This document shows positions 51,172 through 59,961 of a stretch of DNA of 64,000 nucleotides, piece after piece; positions within the stretch are counted from its first letter, which is position 1; the number at the start of each line of letters is the position of its first letter. This DNA is from Brevibacterium oceani (lineage in GTDB: Bacteria > Actinomycetota > Actinomycetes > Actinomycetales > Brevibacteriaceae): positions 1 to 64,000 of the forward strand of contig NZ_JABKDE010000001.1 of the NCBI RefSeq assembly GCF_013623835.1, written 5' to 3'. The translations under genes were made by a program, and so were the position numbers. The notes beneath the pieces are model-generated. The model was not told the DNA's origin. It did not search any database and saw nothing but the letters and a program-made list of their open reading frames with translations.

Positions 51172-52419
51172 ATGAGGACTGTCATCGTCGGAGGCGGCGT
51201 GGTCGGGCTGACCAGCGCATACGAACTGGCTCTGAGCGGCCATGACGTCACTGTCATCGAGGCCGAGCGCTGCGGCGCCGGCGCTTCCCACGGCAACGCG
51301 GCGAAGATCGCGATCGCCGAAAGCACACCGGTCCCCGCGCCGGGAGTGCTCCTGCAGGGCGTCCGCTGGATGCTCAGACCCGACAGTCCGCTGTCGATCA
51401 GGCCGTCCTTGGCCCCCGGGTACCTCAAGTTCCTGCTGCGCATGGCCGCTCACTGCAACGCCCGTGAGTTCACCGTCGGACTCGACCTCCTCCTGCGCCT
51501 CGGCGAGGACGCGAACGACCTCTTCGACGAGTACCGACGGCAGGGCATCGACTTCGAAATGCACGACCGCGGAGTGCTGCTCGCCTTCGCGACCCGCGAA
51601 CGATTCGATGAACACTGCGAGAGTCTGCCTGCCTTCGAGGCCGCGGGCCACCGTCCCCAGCGCCTGCACGATGATGAGGTCTACGAGTTCGAACCGGCAC
51701 TGAGCGACCGTATCCGCCACGGATTCTTCTTCCCCGCCGACCGCCAGCTCGAACCCGACTCCCTGACGTCGGGGATGCTCACGAAGCTGTCCGCTCTCGG
51801 CGTCGATGTCCGTGAGGACACACGCATCGGTCGGTTCGTCCGCACCGGCGGCACGGTGACCGCCGTGGTCACCACCGACGCCGAGGTCATCGGCGCCGAT
51901 GCCTTCGTCATTGCCGCCGGAGTCCCCTCCGGAGCACTGGCGGCCGAACTCGGCCAGAAGATCCCGATCTACTCGGGCAAGGGCTACAGCATCGACTACA
52001 CCCCGGCTCCAATCGAGCTGAAGACCTCTCTGACCCTCGAAGACGCTCGCGTCGCCGTCACCCCGCTCAATGGCATGCTTCGACTGGCTGGAACCATGGA
52101 ATTCGGCAGCAGGGACGACCGCGTCAACGACACCCGTGTCGGCGCCATCCGTCGCTCCGCGCAGGAAGCCTTCCGTGGCTGGGACGGCGGTATCGGTGAG
52201 CAGCCCCCATGGGCAGGATCGCGCCCCATGACCCCGGACGGGCTCCCCGTCATCGGTCGCCTCGCCGCGGCGGCGAACGTCTTCATCAACTCCGGCCACT
52301 CGATGCTCGGCCTGACGCTGGCCCCGGGGTCGGCGCGACTGCTCGCCGGCCTCATGGCCGACGGAACGTCGACAGTGCCTGAGGAGCTCCTCGCCCGCAT
52401 CTCTCCGAACCGCTTCTGA
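51172..52419 (+). CDS. FAD-dependent amino-acid oxidoreductase (DadA/D-hydroxyproline type)
   Basis: 415 residues from ATG 51172 with GGAGG seven bases upstream. The DAO-superfamily FAD motif is TVIVGGGVVGLTSAYELALS, followed by VTVIEAERCGAGASHGNAAK. The C-terminal FAD motif is AGSRPMTPDGLPVIGRL, then NVFINSGHSMLGLTLAPGSA. It oxidises a D-amino or N-alkyl amino acid. The racemase-family gene next door suggests cis-4-hydroxy-D-proline as substrate, giving 1-pyrroline-4-hydroxy-2-carboxylate. It is the first gene of a three-gene set behind gntR. Confidence 0.85.
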   Translation: MRTVIVGGGVVGLTSAYELALSGHDVTVIEAERCGAGASHGNAAKIAIAESTPVPAPGVLLQGVRWMLRPDSPLSIRPSLAPGYLKFLLRMAAHCNAREFTVGLDLLLRLGEDANDLFDEYRRQGIDFEMHDRGVLLAFATRERFDEHCESLPAFEAAGHRPQRLHDDEVYEFEPALSDRIRHGFFFPADRQLEPDSLTSGMLTKLSALGVDVREDTRIGRFVRTGGTVTAVVTTDAEVIGADAFVIAAGVPSGALAAELGQKIPIYSGKGYSIDYTPAPIELKTSLTLEDARVAVTPLNGMLRLAGTMEFGSRDDRVNDTRVGAIRRSAQEAFRGWDGGIGEQPPWAGSRPMTPDGLPVIGRLAAAANVFINSGHSMLGLTLAPGSARLLAGLMADGTSTVPEELLARISPNRF

Positions 52420-52615
52420 GCCCTCGGCATACCCGCTCCGCCTCAGCCGCCAGTTCCGGTGAGTGCCTTTCTCCTGTCGTGCAACTATGCTGGCGCCATC
52501 AGGACGGAGATGACTCTCGTCGGTGTCGACGCGGAGTCCGTCGTCGTACTCCCCGGGCCGCTTCGCGACGCCGATGTCGCGGTCGACGGACGACTCGTTC
52601 GGGAATCGAGGAGAT

Positions 52616-53674
52616 GTGAAGAACAGGCAGATCATCCAGGCCGTCGATGTTCACGCGGCAGGAGAGCCCGGCCGGGTTCTCCTCGGGTCGAACCTCAAGG
52701 TCAAAGGTGCGACGATGGCCGAGAAGCTGCGCTATTGCGAGGAGCACCTCGACGAATTCCGCACTCTCATTCTTCACGAGCCGCGCGGATACCCGGGGCT
52801 GTGCTCACCGATCGTTGTGTCAGCGACGGACCCCAGTTGTGACTTCGGCATGATCGTCATGGAACAGGGCGGGTTCAAGCCGATGTCGGGGTCGAATCTC
52901 ATCTGCACTGTCACGGCCCTCGTCGAGACCGGATCCGTCGACGTCACCGAACCGGTCACCCACCTGCGCATCGACACGGCCGCCGGAGTCGTCACCGCCC
53001 GCGCCGAGGTGGTCGACGGTCGCGCGCGGAAGGTGACCTTCGACAATGTGCCTGCCTTCGTCCACGGTCTCGACCTCCCTCTCGAGGTCCCCGGCTATGG
53101 GACGATTCCTGTCGACATCGTCTTCGGCGGTCAGTTCTACGTCCAGACCTCGGCGAGCAGCCTCGGCGTGGATCTCGATCCGGGCGATGCCAAGGAGATC
53201 ATCCGAGCCGGCAGCGTCCTGCTCCAAGCGGCGAACGAGACCTTCGAGGTGCGGCACCCGCTTATCCCTGAGATCGATTCGATCGGGCTGCCGATGATCC
53301 ACGGTCCCGCGGTGGCACCGGGCACCGACGGTCGCAACGCCGTGGTTCTGCCCAATGGAACCGTCGACCTCAACGATCCGACCACGTGGTCGGGCACGCT
53401 CGACCGTTCACCGTGCGGCACCGGCACGAGCGCTCGTGTAGCCGCAAAATATGTCCGTGGTGAACTCGCCTTGGGGGAGGAGTTCGTCCACGAATCGATG
53501 CTGGGAACGACCTTCACAGCCGAAGTGAACGAGACGACGTATGTCGGTGAGGTGCCTGCTGTGATCCCCTCCATCAGCGGACGGGGATGGATCACGGGAT
53601 TCCAGCAGCTCGTCCTCGAAGCCGACGACCCTTTCCCCTTCGGCTACACAATCGGCGACATCTGGGGCCGTTGA
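52616..53674 (+). CDS. Proline racemase-family enzyme (hydroxyproline epimerase/dehydratase)
   Basis: 352 residues from GTG 52616, with GAGGAG just upstream; the frame is open to 52523. The family uses two acid/base residues: the first, normally Cys in MCGH, is Ser here (GFKPMSGSNLICTVTAL), and the second is Cys (DRSPCGTGTSARVAAKY). Ser/Cys members are known as 4-hydroxyproline epimerases and 3-hydroxyproline dehydratases rather than proline racemase. The opening IQAVDVHAAGEPGRVLLG is typical. With a FAD oxidase upstream and an LDH2-type imine reductase downstream, both reactions are plausible. Confidence 0.88.
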   Translation: MKNRQIIQAVDVHAAGEPGRVLLGSNLKVKGATMAEKLRYCEEHLDEFRTLILHEPRGYPGLCSPIVVSATDPSCDFGMIVMEQGGFKPMSGSNLICTVTALVETGSVDVTEPVTHLRIDTAAGVVTARAEVVDGRARKVTFDNVPAFVHGLDLPLEVPGYGTIPVDIVFGGQFYVQTSASSLGVDLDPGDAKEIIRAGSVLLQAANETFEVRHPLIPEIDSIGLPMIHGPAVAPGTDGRNAVVLPNGTVDLNDPTTWSGTLDRSPCGTGTSARVAAKYVRGELALGEEFVHESMLGTTFTAEVNETTYVGEVPAVIPSISGRGWITGFQQLVLEADDPFPFGYTIGDIWGR

Positions 53675-53778
53675 TCCGACTGGCTGACCACCGGAACCGA
53701 CGATTGAGTCGACGGTAGCCTGCTGGGGACAGGCAATGGTCGAACCCGAAGCGAATCGCCGCACATGAGGAGCGCACA

Positions 53779-54783
53779 ATGACGAATGAATCCGACCGCA
53801 TCTCCTTCGACGAACTCGTCGCCGCGATCGAGGCGAAGCTCGTCGGTGCAGGAGCCTCCCCGGCGGTCTCACGGGTGCTGGCAACCAACTGCGCGACCTG
53901 TGAGAGAGACGGCACGCTCAGCCACGGGGTCTTCCGGGTCGCCGGCTACCTCGATTCGCTCAACCGCGGATGGGCCGACGGCGACATTGAGGCGAGCGTC
54001 GACGTCGTCGGTCCCTCGTTCATCCGCATCGACGGACACAACGGCTTCGCACAACCCGCCCTGACCGATGCTCGAGCGGAGGTTGATCAGGCGCTCGTCG
54101 ACACCGGTGTCGCGGTCATCGCCCTGCGCAACACCCATCACTTCTCCGCCCTGTGGCCGGACCTGGAAGCGTTCGCCCGCCGCGGGTGTGTGGCACTGGG
54201 GATGATCGCCAGCGGCAAGCTGGCCGTCGTCCCCGAAGGGGCGACCAAGCCGGTCTTCAGCACGAACCCCTTCGGCTTCGCCACCCCAGTTGCTGAGGCG
54301 GATCCGATCGTCTTCGACTTCTCGACATCGTCGATGTCGCACGGCGACCTGCAGCTGCTGCGCGCCGAGGGCCGGGAAGTTCCGCCCGGCACCGGAGTCG
54401 ACTCGATCGGAGCGGACACCACGGATCCGGGGGACATCCTCGACGGCGGCGGCATCCGTCCCATCGGTGGTCACAAGGGTGCGCTGCTGTCATTCATGAT
54501 CGAAACGCTCGCTGCCGGCCTCACCGGCGGGGCCTTCACCTTTGAGATCGACGCCGAGGCGCCGGAGGGCGCCCATACCTTCCGCACCGGGCAGCTCTTC
54601 ATCGTCATCGATCCCCAGCGGGGCGGCAACGATGCCTTCCTGGGCCGGGTCAGGGGGTTCGTCGATATGCTCCGCGAAGCGGGCATGGATCGTCAGCCCG
54701 GCGATCGCCGTTATGCCAACCGCGCCGAGGCCGCCGAGCGCGGAATCCCGATCACCGACACGATCCGCGCTCTGCTCGACTGA
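53779..54783 (+). CDS. LDH2/MDH2-family reductase (probable 1-pyrroline-2-carboxylate reductase)
   Basis: 334 residues with GAGGAG before the ATG. It belongs to the malate/L-lactate dehydrogenase-like (LDH2) family: DGTLSHGVFRVAGYLDSL has the catalytic histidine, RNTHHFSALWPDLEAFA a second, and TNPFGFATPV with DFSTSSMSHGDLQL the NADPH site. KGALLSFMIETLAAGLTGGA closes the core. Members include DpkA-type reductases that turn 1-pyrroline-2-carboxylate into proline, which would follow a 3-hydroxyproline dehydratase. It ends the operon, two bases from the convergent pucR stop. Confidence 0.85.
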   Translation: MTNESDRISFDELVAAIEAKLVGAGASPAVSRVLATNCATCERDGTLSHGVFRVAGYLDSLNRGWADGDIEASVDVVGPSFIRIDGHNGFAQPALTDARAEVDQALVDTGVAVIALRNTHHFSALWPDLEAFARRGCVALGMIASGKLAVVPEGATKPVFSTNPFGFATPVAEADPIVFDFSTSSMSHGDLQLLRAEGREVPPGTGVDSIGADTTDPGDILDGGGIRPIGGHKGALLSFMIETLAAGLTGGAFTFEIDAEAPEGAHTFRTGQLFIVIDPQRGGNDAFLGRVRGFVDMLREAGMDRQPGDRRYANRAEAAERGIPITDTIRALLD

Positions 54784-54785
54784 CC

Positions 54786-56519
54786 TCACCCGTTCATCCG
54801 CCACCACAGCAGCGCCACGTGCAGTGCCGTGCGTGATTCCGCATCATCGAGGGAGACGCCGAGGCGGTTCTGCAGCTTCGTCATCCGTGCGTAGAGCGCG
54901 GGCCGGGACAGATATCCGGCCCGCGCCATCGCGGAGATGTTCCCGCCGTGGGCGAGGTAGAGCTCGAGGAACCCGAGCAGATCCTCCGCATCGGCGCCCT
55001 CGTGCACGGACCCGAGCAGGGGGCCGAGCTCGCCCTCGGCAAAGGCGCGCAGCCGCGAGTCGTCGGCAAACAGCGAGAGCAGCCCGCGCAGGCGGACATC
55101 GGAGGAGCGGTAGAACGAGCGCTCGCGCACATCGAGAGTCGACGCCACCTCGGCGACCTGGGATGCGGAGTCGAGGCGCGCGACCGCATCGAGCAGGGAG
55201 GCGCTGCCCCGCCCGACGCCGACCACCCAGCTGGCCGCATACTCCTCGACCTCCCGCAGGAGCCCGGTCAGGAGGGCATCGGCATCGGAGCCGGTCGACC
55301 GACCCGGATCGCCGGTGCCGTCCGGCCCGCCCGACGGCCCGGAGCCGCCCGGCCGACTCGAATTGCGCTTGTTCGCGCCCGCCGCCCTGGCCTCGGTCGG
55401 GGCCAGGATGAACCCGAAGGCTCCCGACTGCAGGCTCGTCGTGAGTACGCACAGATCCAGACGTGCCGCGGCCGCGACGATCTCCTGGGTCAGCCCCCGC
55501 TCCTGAAGCTGGATCCGCGTCGGCCCCGTCTCGGCATCCCGATCGAGCCGGACGACGACGGGCAGGAACTGCGCATCTTCGACGGGAGCGAAGCCGAGGG
55601 AACGCGCACGTGCCCGTGCGGTGCTCTCATCGATGACCTCGGAGTCCGCGATCTCTCTGATCAGGCCGCTCTGCGCCTGCAGCAGCAGGTCCTGTTCGTC
55701 ACGGTCGGCCATGCGCGTGAGCGTCAGCGCTTCTCCGGCCCGTTCGATGATCTGGTCGAGCGCTGCCGTCGATTCCGCCGGGCCGGGCACGACGAGGCGC
55801 CCCCACCGGCGTGCCCGCATCCCCACCGGAGTCTGCCGCCAATCTCGCGCGGCCTCCACGCCCGGCGCGGTGCTCGCCCCCGTGACGAGATCCGCCCACT
55901 TCTGCGCAAGCGCGGCCGACCCCCGCCCCGCATGAGCGAGGACTCGGTGGGCGACGTCCTCGAGGATCACGGGCGTTCCCAGCAGCTCGGCCGTGCGCTC
56001 CACGATCGTCTGTGCCCCCGCCCGATAGAGGCTCAGCTGGGTGTACGTCTCATGGATCTCCCGCGCATGCTCGAGCCGGGAGATCTGCTGCGCGAGGAGG
56101 CGGCGGTGTGCGTGCTCCGTGATCCGCACGAACTTGACCCGGTGCGGGAGGATGACGACGGGAAGATCCCTCGCCGAGGCAGCCGCCCGCACAACCGATC
56201 CCGCTGCCTCGTCAAAGGCGGAGTCCTCATCGACGAGTTCGATGATCGTGCCCGCGGCTCCGACTCGCTCGAGCTGATCGAGGAATTCGGTCATCGCCGC
56301 AGGGGAGTGGCGGAAGGCCGAGGCCGTGGTGAGCACGAGCTCCCCGCCTTCGAGGAACCGTTCGACGTGATGAGAGTCGGCGATGTGCACCCACCGGATA
56401 GCCCGGTCGAGACCCGCCGCGCTCGCCAGCACCTCGGGCTCGGCCGCCCAGACCTCGTCGAGTTCGAGCAGGCCTGCGATGCTCAGCGACGCACCATCCG
56501 TTTCCTTCGCAGAGTCCAT
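54786..56519 (-). CDS. PucR-family transcriptional regulator
   Basis: 577 residues from ATG 56519; the frame is open to 56564. An N-terminal PucR ligand domain (LASAAGLDRAIRWVHIADSH) is followed by a CdaR/GGDEF-like middle and a C-terminal HTH_30 (LELYLAHGGNISAMARAGYL, then SRPALYARMTKLQNRLGVSL). A Ser/Gly/Pro/Asp-rich loop interrupts the middle at about 385-420. TACACT lies six bases before the ATG, suggesting a leaderless message. It is divergent from mmsA and the aminotransferase, which it probably activates in response to an amine or beta-alanine-type inducer. Confidence 0.88.
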   Translation of the reverse strand: MDSAKETDGASLSIAGLLELDEVWAAEPEVLASAAGLDRAIRWVHIADSHHVERFLEGGELVLTTASAFRHSPAAMTEFLDQLERVGAAGTIIELVDEDSAFDEAAGSVVRAAASARDLPVVILPHRVKFVRITEHAHRRLLAQQISRLEHAREIHETYTQLSLYRAGAQTIVERTAELLGTPVILEDVAHRVLAHAGRGSAALAQKWADLVTGASTAPGVEAARDWRQTPVGMRARRWGRLVVPGPAESTAALDQIIERAGEALTLTRMADRDEQDLLLQAQSGLIREIADSEVIDESTARARARSLGFAPVEDAQFLPVVVRLDRDAETGPTRIQLQERGLTQEIVAAAARLDLCVLTTSLQSGAFGFILAPTEARAAGANKRNSSRPGGSGPSGGPDGTGDPGRSTGSDADALLTGLLREVEEYAASWVVGVGRGSASLLDAVARLDSASQVAEVASTLDVRERSFYRSSDVRLRGLLSLFADDSRLRAFAEGELGPLLGSVHEGADAEDLLGFLELYLAHGGNISAMARAGYLSRPALYARMTKLQNRLGVSLDDAESRTALHVALLWWRMNG

Positions 56520-56632
56520 TGACACAGTGTAAAGCCGGAGAGAAATATTCTGACAGTTTGACACTACCGGGATGGAGTTCGGAGACCGAGGATGGAGACA
56601 GCGAACACCCCGACGACGCAGAAGGACACTTC

Positions 56633-58117
56633 ATGGCAACCCTGAACCACTGGATCAACGGACAGACCGTCACCGCCGACGGCGACACCCGCCTCGGCGA
56701 TATCACGAACCCCGCCACCGGCGTCGTCAGCGGACAGGTCGCACTCGGGTCGAAGGCGACCGTGGAATCGGCGATCGCTGCCGCAGCTGAGGCATTCCCC
56801 GGCTGGCGCGACACGTCCCTGGCCAAGCGGACCGCTGTCCTGTTCAACTTCCGCGAACTGCTCAACGCCCGGAAGCAGGAGCTGGCCGAGATCATCACGG
56901 CCGAACACGGCAAGGTCGTCTCCGACGCCCTCGGCGAGGTCGCACGCGGCCAGGAGGTCGTCGAATTCGCCTGCGGCATCGCCGGACACCTGCGCGGCGG
57001 CCACACCGAGAACGCCTCGACGAACATCGACGTCCACTCCCTGCGCCAGCCGCTCGGCGTCTCCGCGATCATCTCACCGTTCAACTTCCCGGCCATGGTC
57101 CCGATGTGGTTCTTCCCCGTCGCCATCGCCACCGGCAACACCGTCGTGCTCAAGCCCTCGGAGAAGGACCCGACGGCCGCGAACTGGCTCGCCGAACTGT
57201 GGACGGAGGCCGGCCTGCCCGACGGCGTCTTCAACGTCGTCCACGGTGACAAAGAGGCCGTCGACACGATCCTCGAAAGCCCCGATGTCGCCTCGGTGTC
57301 CTTCGTCGGATCCACCCCGATCGCGAAGTACGTCTATGAGAACGGCACGGCCACCGGCAAGCGCGTCCAGGCCCTCGGCGGAGCGAAGAACCACATGCTC
57401 GTCCTGCCCGACGCCGACCTCGACCTCGCCGCCGATGCCGCCGTCAACGCCGGATACGGTGCCGCCGGTGAGCGCTGCATGGCGATCTCCGTCGTCGTCG
57501 CCGTCGACTCCATCGCCGATGACCTCGTGGCCAAGATCGCCGAACGCACCCGCACCCTGAGGGTGGGCGACGGTGCGACCGAGCCGGATATGGGACCTCT
57601 GGTCACCGCGGCCCACCGTGACAAGGTCGCAGGCTACATCGACGCCGGCGCCGAGGCGGGAGCCACCGTCGTCCTCGACGGCCGCGAGAACACCCGGGCC
57701 GACGGCTTCTTCCTCAACCCGACGCTGTTCGACAACGTCACCCCCGACATGTCGATCTACACCGACGAGATCTTCGGCCCCGTCCTCGCCGTCGTCCGCG
57801 TGCCCGGCTATGACGAGGGCCTCGAACTCATCAACTCCAACCCCTACGGCAACGGCACCGCGATCTTCACCAACGATGGAGGCGCGGCCCGCCGGTACGA
57901 GAACGAGGTCGAGGTCGGCATGGTCGGCATCAACGTGCCGATCCCCGTGCCCGTGGGCTACTACTCCTTCGGCGGGTGGAAGAACTCGCTCTTCGGCGAC
58001 ACCCACGCCTACGGCGACGAAGGGGTCCACTTCTTCACCCGCGGCAAGGTCGTGACCTCACGCTGGCTCGACCCCAGCCACGGCGGACTCAACCTCGGAT
58101 TCCCCACCAACGACTGA
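56633..58117 (+). CDS. mmsA: Methylmalonate/malonate-semialdehyde dehydrogenase (CoA-acylating)
   Basis: 494 residues from ATG 56633, with AAGGA upstream. It is an aldehyde dehydrogenase of the MmsA group: ISPFNFPAMVPMWFFPVAIA, the NAD site SVSFVGSTPIAKYVYENGT, the conserved KRVQALGGAKNHMLVLPDAD, and the nucleophile Cys in GAAGERCMAISVVV. The family makes acetyl-CoA or propionyl-CoA from (methyl)malonate semialdehyde with loss of CO2. The neighbouring class III aminotransferase would supply malonate semialdehyde from beta-alanine. The region is probably controlled by the divergent PucR protein. Confidence 0.93.
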   Translation: MATLNHWINGQTVTADGDTRLGDITNPATGVVSGQVALGSKATVESAIAAAAEAFPGWRDTSLAKRTAVLFNFRELLNARKQELAEIITAEHGKVVSDALGEVARGQEVVEFACGIAGHLRGGHTENASTNIDVHSLRQPLGVSAIISPFNFPAMVPMWFFPVAIATGNTVVLKPSEKDPTAANWLAELWTEAGLPDGVFNVVHGDKEAVDTILESPDVASVSFVGSTPIAKYVYENGTATGKRVQALGGAKNHMLVLPDADLDLAADAAVNAGYGAAGERCMAISVVVAVDSIADDLVAKIAERTRTLRVGDGATEPDMGPLVTAAHRDKVAGYIDAGAEAGATVVLDGRENTRADGFFLNPTLFDNVTPDMSIYTDEIFGPVLAVVRVPGYDEGLELINSNPYGNGTAIFTNDGGAARRYENEVEVGMVGINVPIPVPVGYYSFGGWKNSLFGDTHAYGDEGVHFFTRGKVVTSRWLDPSHGGLNLGFPTND

Positions 58118-58198
58118 CACCCACGCCACACAGAACCACCTCGGCGGCCGACGCGCTCAACGGCGGGCACATCGGCCACCGATGAAAGAAGGACTGAC

Positions 58199-59617
58199 AT
58201 GACCACGATCGACACCACCCCCGCCGAGGCGGCCGCCTCGACGCGTTCGACAGCGGAGCCCCAGCCGCGCATCGGTGAGGACGCCCTCGCCGCCGGGCGA
58301 CGGGCCCATGAGCTCGACCGCGCCCACGTCTTCCATTCCTGGCAGGCGCAGGGACCATTCCAGCCGATGACGATCGTCGACGCGGAAGGCGCGTACGTCT
58401 GGGACGGGGAGGGGCGGAAGCTGCTCGACATGTCCTCGCAGCTGGTGAACACGAACATCGGGCACCAGCACCCGGCGGTCGTGACGGCGATCCAGGAGCA
58501 GGCAGGCAAGCTGTGCACGATCGCCCCGCAGCACGTCAACGACGCTCGTTCGGAGGCCGCGCGGCTCATCGCCGAGCGCACCCCGGGCGACCTCGACCAC
58601 GTGTTCTTCACCAACGGCGGCGCCGACGCCAACGAACACGCGATCCGCATGGCCCGCCTCCACACGGGACGGACGAAGGTGCTCTCGGCCTACCGCAGCT
58701 ACCACGGCGGCACCCAGCTGGCCGTCAATGTCACGGGTGATCCGCGCCGGTTCGCCAATGACTACTCGGCCGAGGGCATCGTCCACTTCATGCCCGCCTA
58801 CCAGTACCGGTCCTACTTCAATGCCACCACCGAGGCGGAGGAGACAGCCCGGGCACTGCGGCACCTCGAGGACATGATCACGCTCGAAGGCCCGGGCAAC
58901 ATCGCGGCGCTCATCATGGAGACCGTGCCCGGCACCGCGGGAATCTACGGCCCTCCGGCCGGGTACCTCGAAGGCGTGCGCGAACTGACGGCGAAGTACG
59001 GAATCGTCTTCATCGCCGACGAGGTGATGGCCGGATTCGGCCGCACCGGTCGGTGGTTCGCCGTCGATCGTTGGGGAGTGACCCCCGACCTCATCACCTT
59101 CGCCAAGGGCGTGAACTCCGGGTACGTGCCGCTCGGCGGTGTCGCGATCTCGGACGAGATCTTTGAGACCTTCCGCGACCGGGTCTACCCGGGCGGACTG
59201 ACCTATTCGGGTCACCCCTTGGCGTGTGCGGCGGCGGTCGCGACGATCAACGCGATGGATTCCGAAGGCATGGTCGACAATGCCGAGCGCCTCGGTGCCG
59301 AGATCATCGGTCCGGCGCTGCGTGAGATGGCGCAGAGGCATCCGTCCATCGGTGATGTGCGCGGTATGGGCTGCTTCTGGGCCGTCGAACTCGTGCGCAA
59401 TCGGGAGACGAAGGAGCCGCTGGCGGCCTACGGGGGCAGCTCGCCGGAGATGAACGAGGTCATCGCCGCGATGAAGTCCGAGGGCGTGCTGCCGTTCGCG
59501 AACTTCAACCGCATCCATGTGGTCCCGCCGCTCAACACCCCGGATGAGGACGTCCGCTTCGGGCTCGCCGTCCTGGACCGGGCGCTCGAGATCGCGGATC
59601 GGTACGTCACGGAGTAG
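58199..59617 (+). CDS. Class III aminotransferase (omega-amino acid:pyruvate type)
   Basis: 472 residues with AAGGA before the ATG. It is a fold-type I PLP enzyme of subgroup II: MSSQLVNTNIGHQHPAVVTA, VFFTNGGADANEHAIRMARL (phosphate site), IADEVMAGFGRTGRWFAVD with the PLP-contacting Asp, and the Schiff-base lysine in LITFAKGVNSGYVPLGG. The first 30 residues are a non-conserved, Ala/Thr-rich extension. The match is best with beta-alanine, taurine or diamine:pyruvate aminotransferases. The gene follows mmsA by 81 bases and probably feeds it. Confidence 0.9.
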   Translation: MTTIDTTPAEAAASTRSTAEPQPRIGEDALAAGRRAHELDRAHVFHSWQAQGPFQPMTIVDAEGAYVWDGEGRKLLDMSSQLVNTNIGHQHPAVVTAIQEQAGKLCTIAPQHVNDARSEAARLIAERTPGDLDHVFFTNGGADANEHAIRMARLHTGRTKVLSAYRSYHGGTQLAVNVTGDPRRFANDYSAEGIVHFMPAYQYRSYFNATTEAEETARALRHLEDMITLEGPGNIAALIMETVPGTAGIYGPPAGYLEGVRELTAKYGIVFIADEVMAGFGRTGRWFAVDRWGVTPDLITFAKGVNSGYVPLGGVAISDEIFETFRDRVYPGGLTYSGHPLACAAAVATINAMDSEGMVDNAERLGAEIIGPALREMAQRHPSIGDVRGMGCFWAVELVRNRETKEPLAAYGGSSPEMNEVIAAMKSEGVLPFANFNRIHVVPPLNTPDEDVRFGLAVLDRALEIADRYVTE

Positions 59618-59700
59618 GCGACCGCCTCGGCGAGGTCGGACGTGAACGGGGCGGTCGCCTCGGCGAGGTCGGACGTGAACGGGGCGGTCGCCTCGGCGGG
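59618..59700. repeat. 33-bp tandem repeat, about 2.5 copies
   Basis: GCCTCGGCGAGGTCGGACGT and the rest of the unit recur at 59624, 59657 and (partial) 59690, exactly 33 bases apart. Each unit includes GTGAACGGGG and the common motif GCCTCGGCG. Confidence 0.85.
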
Positions 59701-59814
59701 ATTGCATTCTGACCGGGCCGGCCGCCTCGGCTATTGTCGGGTGCTCGGGCCCCGTTCGGAATGTGAGCGCTCTTGCACTCTCGTCCGGGCGGGGTCCGTT
59801 TGCGCACGTCAGAA

Positions 59815-59831
59815 GTGAACAAAAGGTGAAC
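59815..59831 (-). promoter_or_regulatory. PHO-box-like 11-bp direct repeats upstream of pit
   Basis: On the minus strand GTTCACCTTTT is followed by GTTCACTTCTG: two units 11 bases apart resembling the Streptomyces PhoP box (GTTCACC repeats). It lies about 130 bases upstream of the phosphate transporter gene. Confidence 0.45.
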
Positions 59832-59961
59832 GAGGTGGAGTAGGGTCGAATTGCGGGTGAAGAGCGGTTGAATCTGTGGGTAGACTTCTGCGGGATAGTG
59901 ATCGCTGGCCGCCAGCTGCATCATCCACGGTCCGAATAGTGTCTACACCCAAGGTCGATTA

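Larger units (their letters stand above)
59618..59961. other. Intergenic region with tandem repeats and a PHO-like box
   Basis: 344 bases between the aminotransferase and pit. It contains a 33-bp tandem array (59618-59700) and two GTGAAC units 11 bases apart (59815-59831). No gene is seen. Confidence 0.6.

Noticed and set aside
59618-59700. 33-bp tandem array as a CRISPR
   Set aside because: The copies are directly adjacent without spacers.
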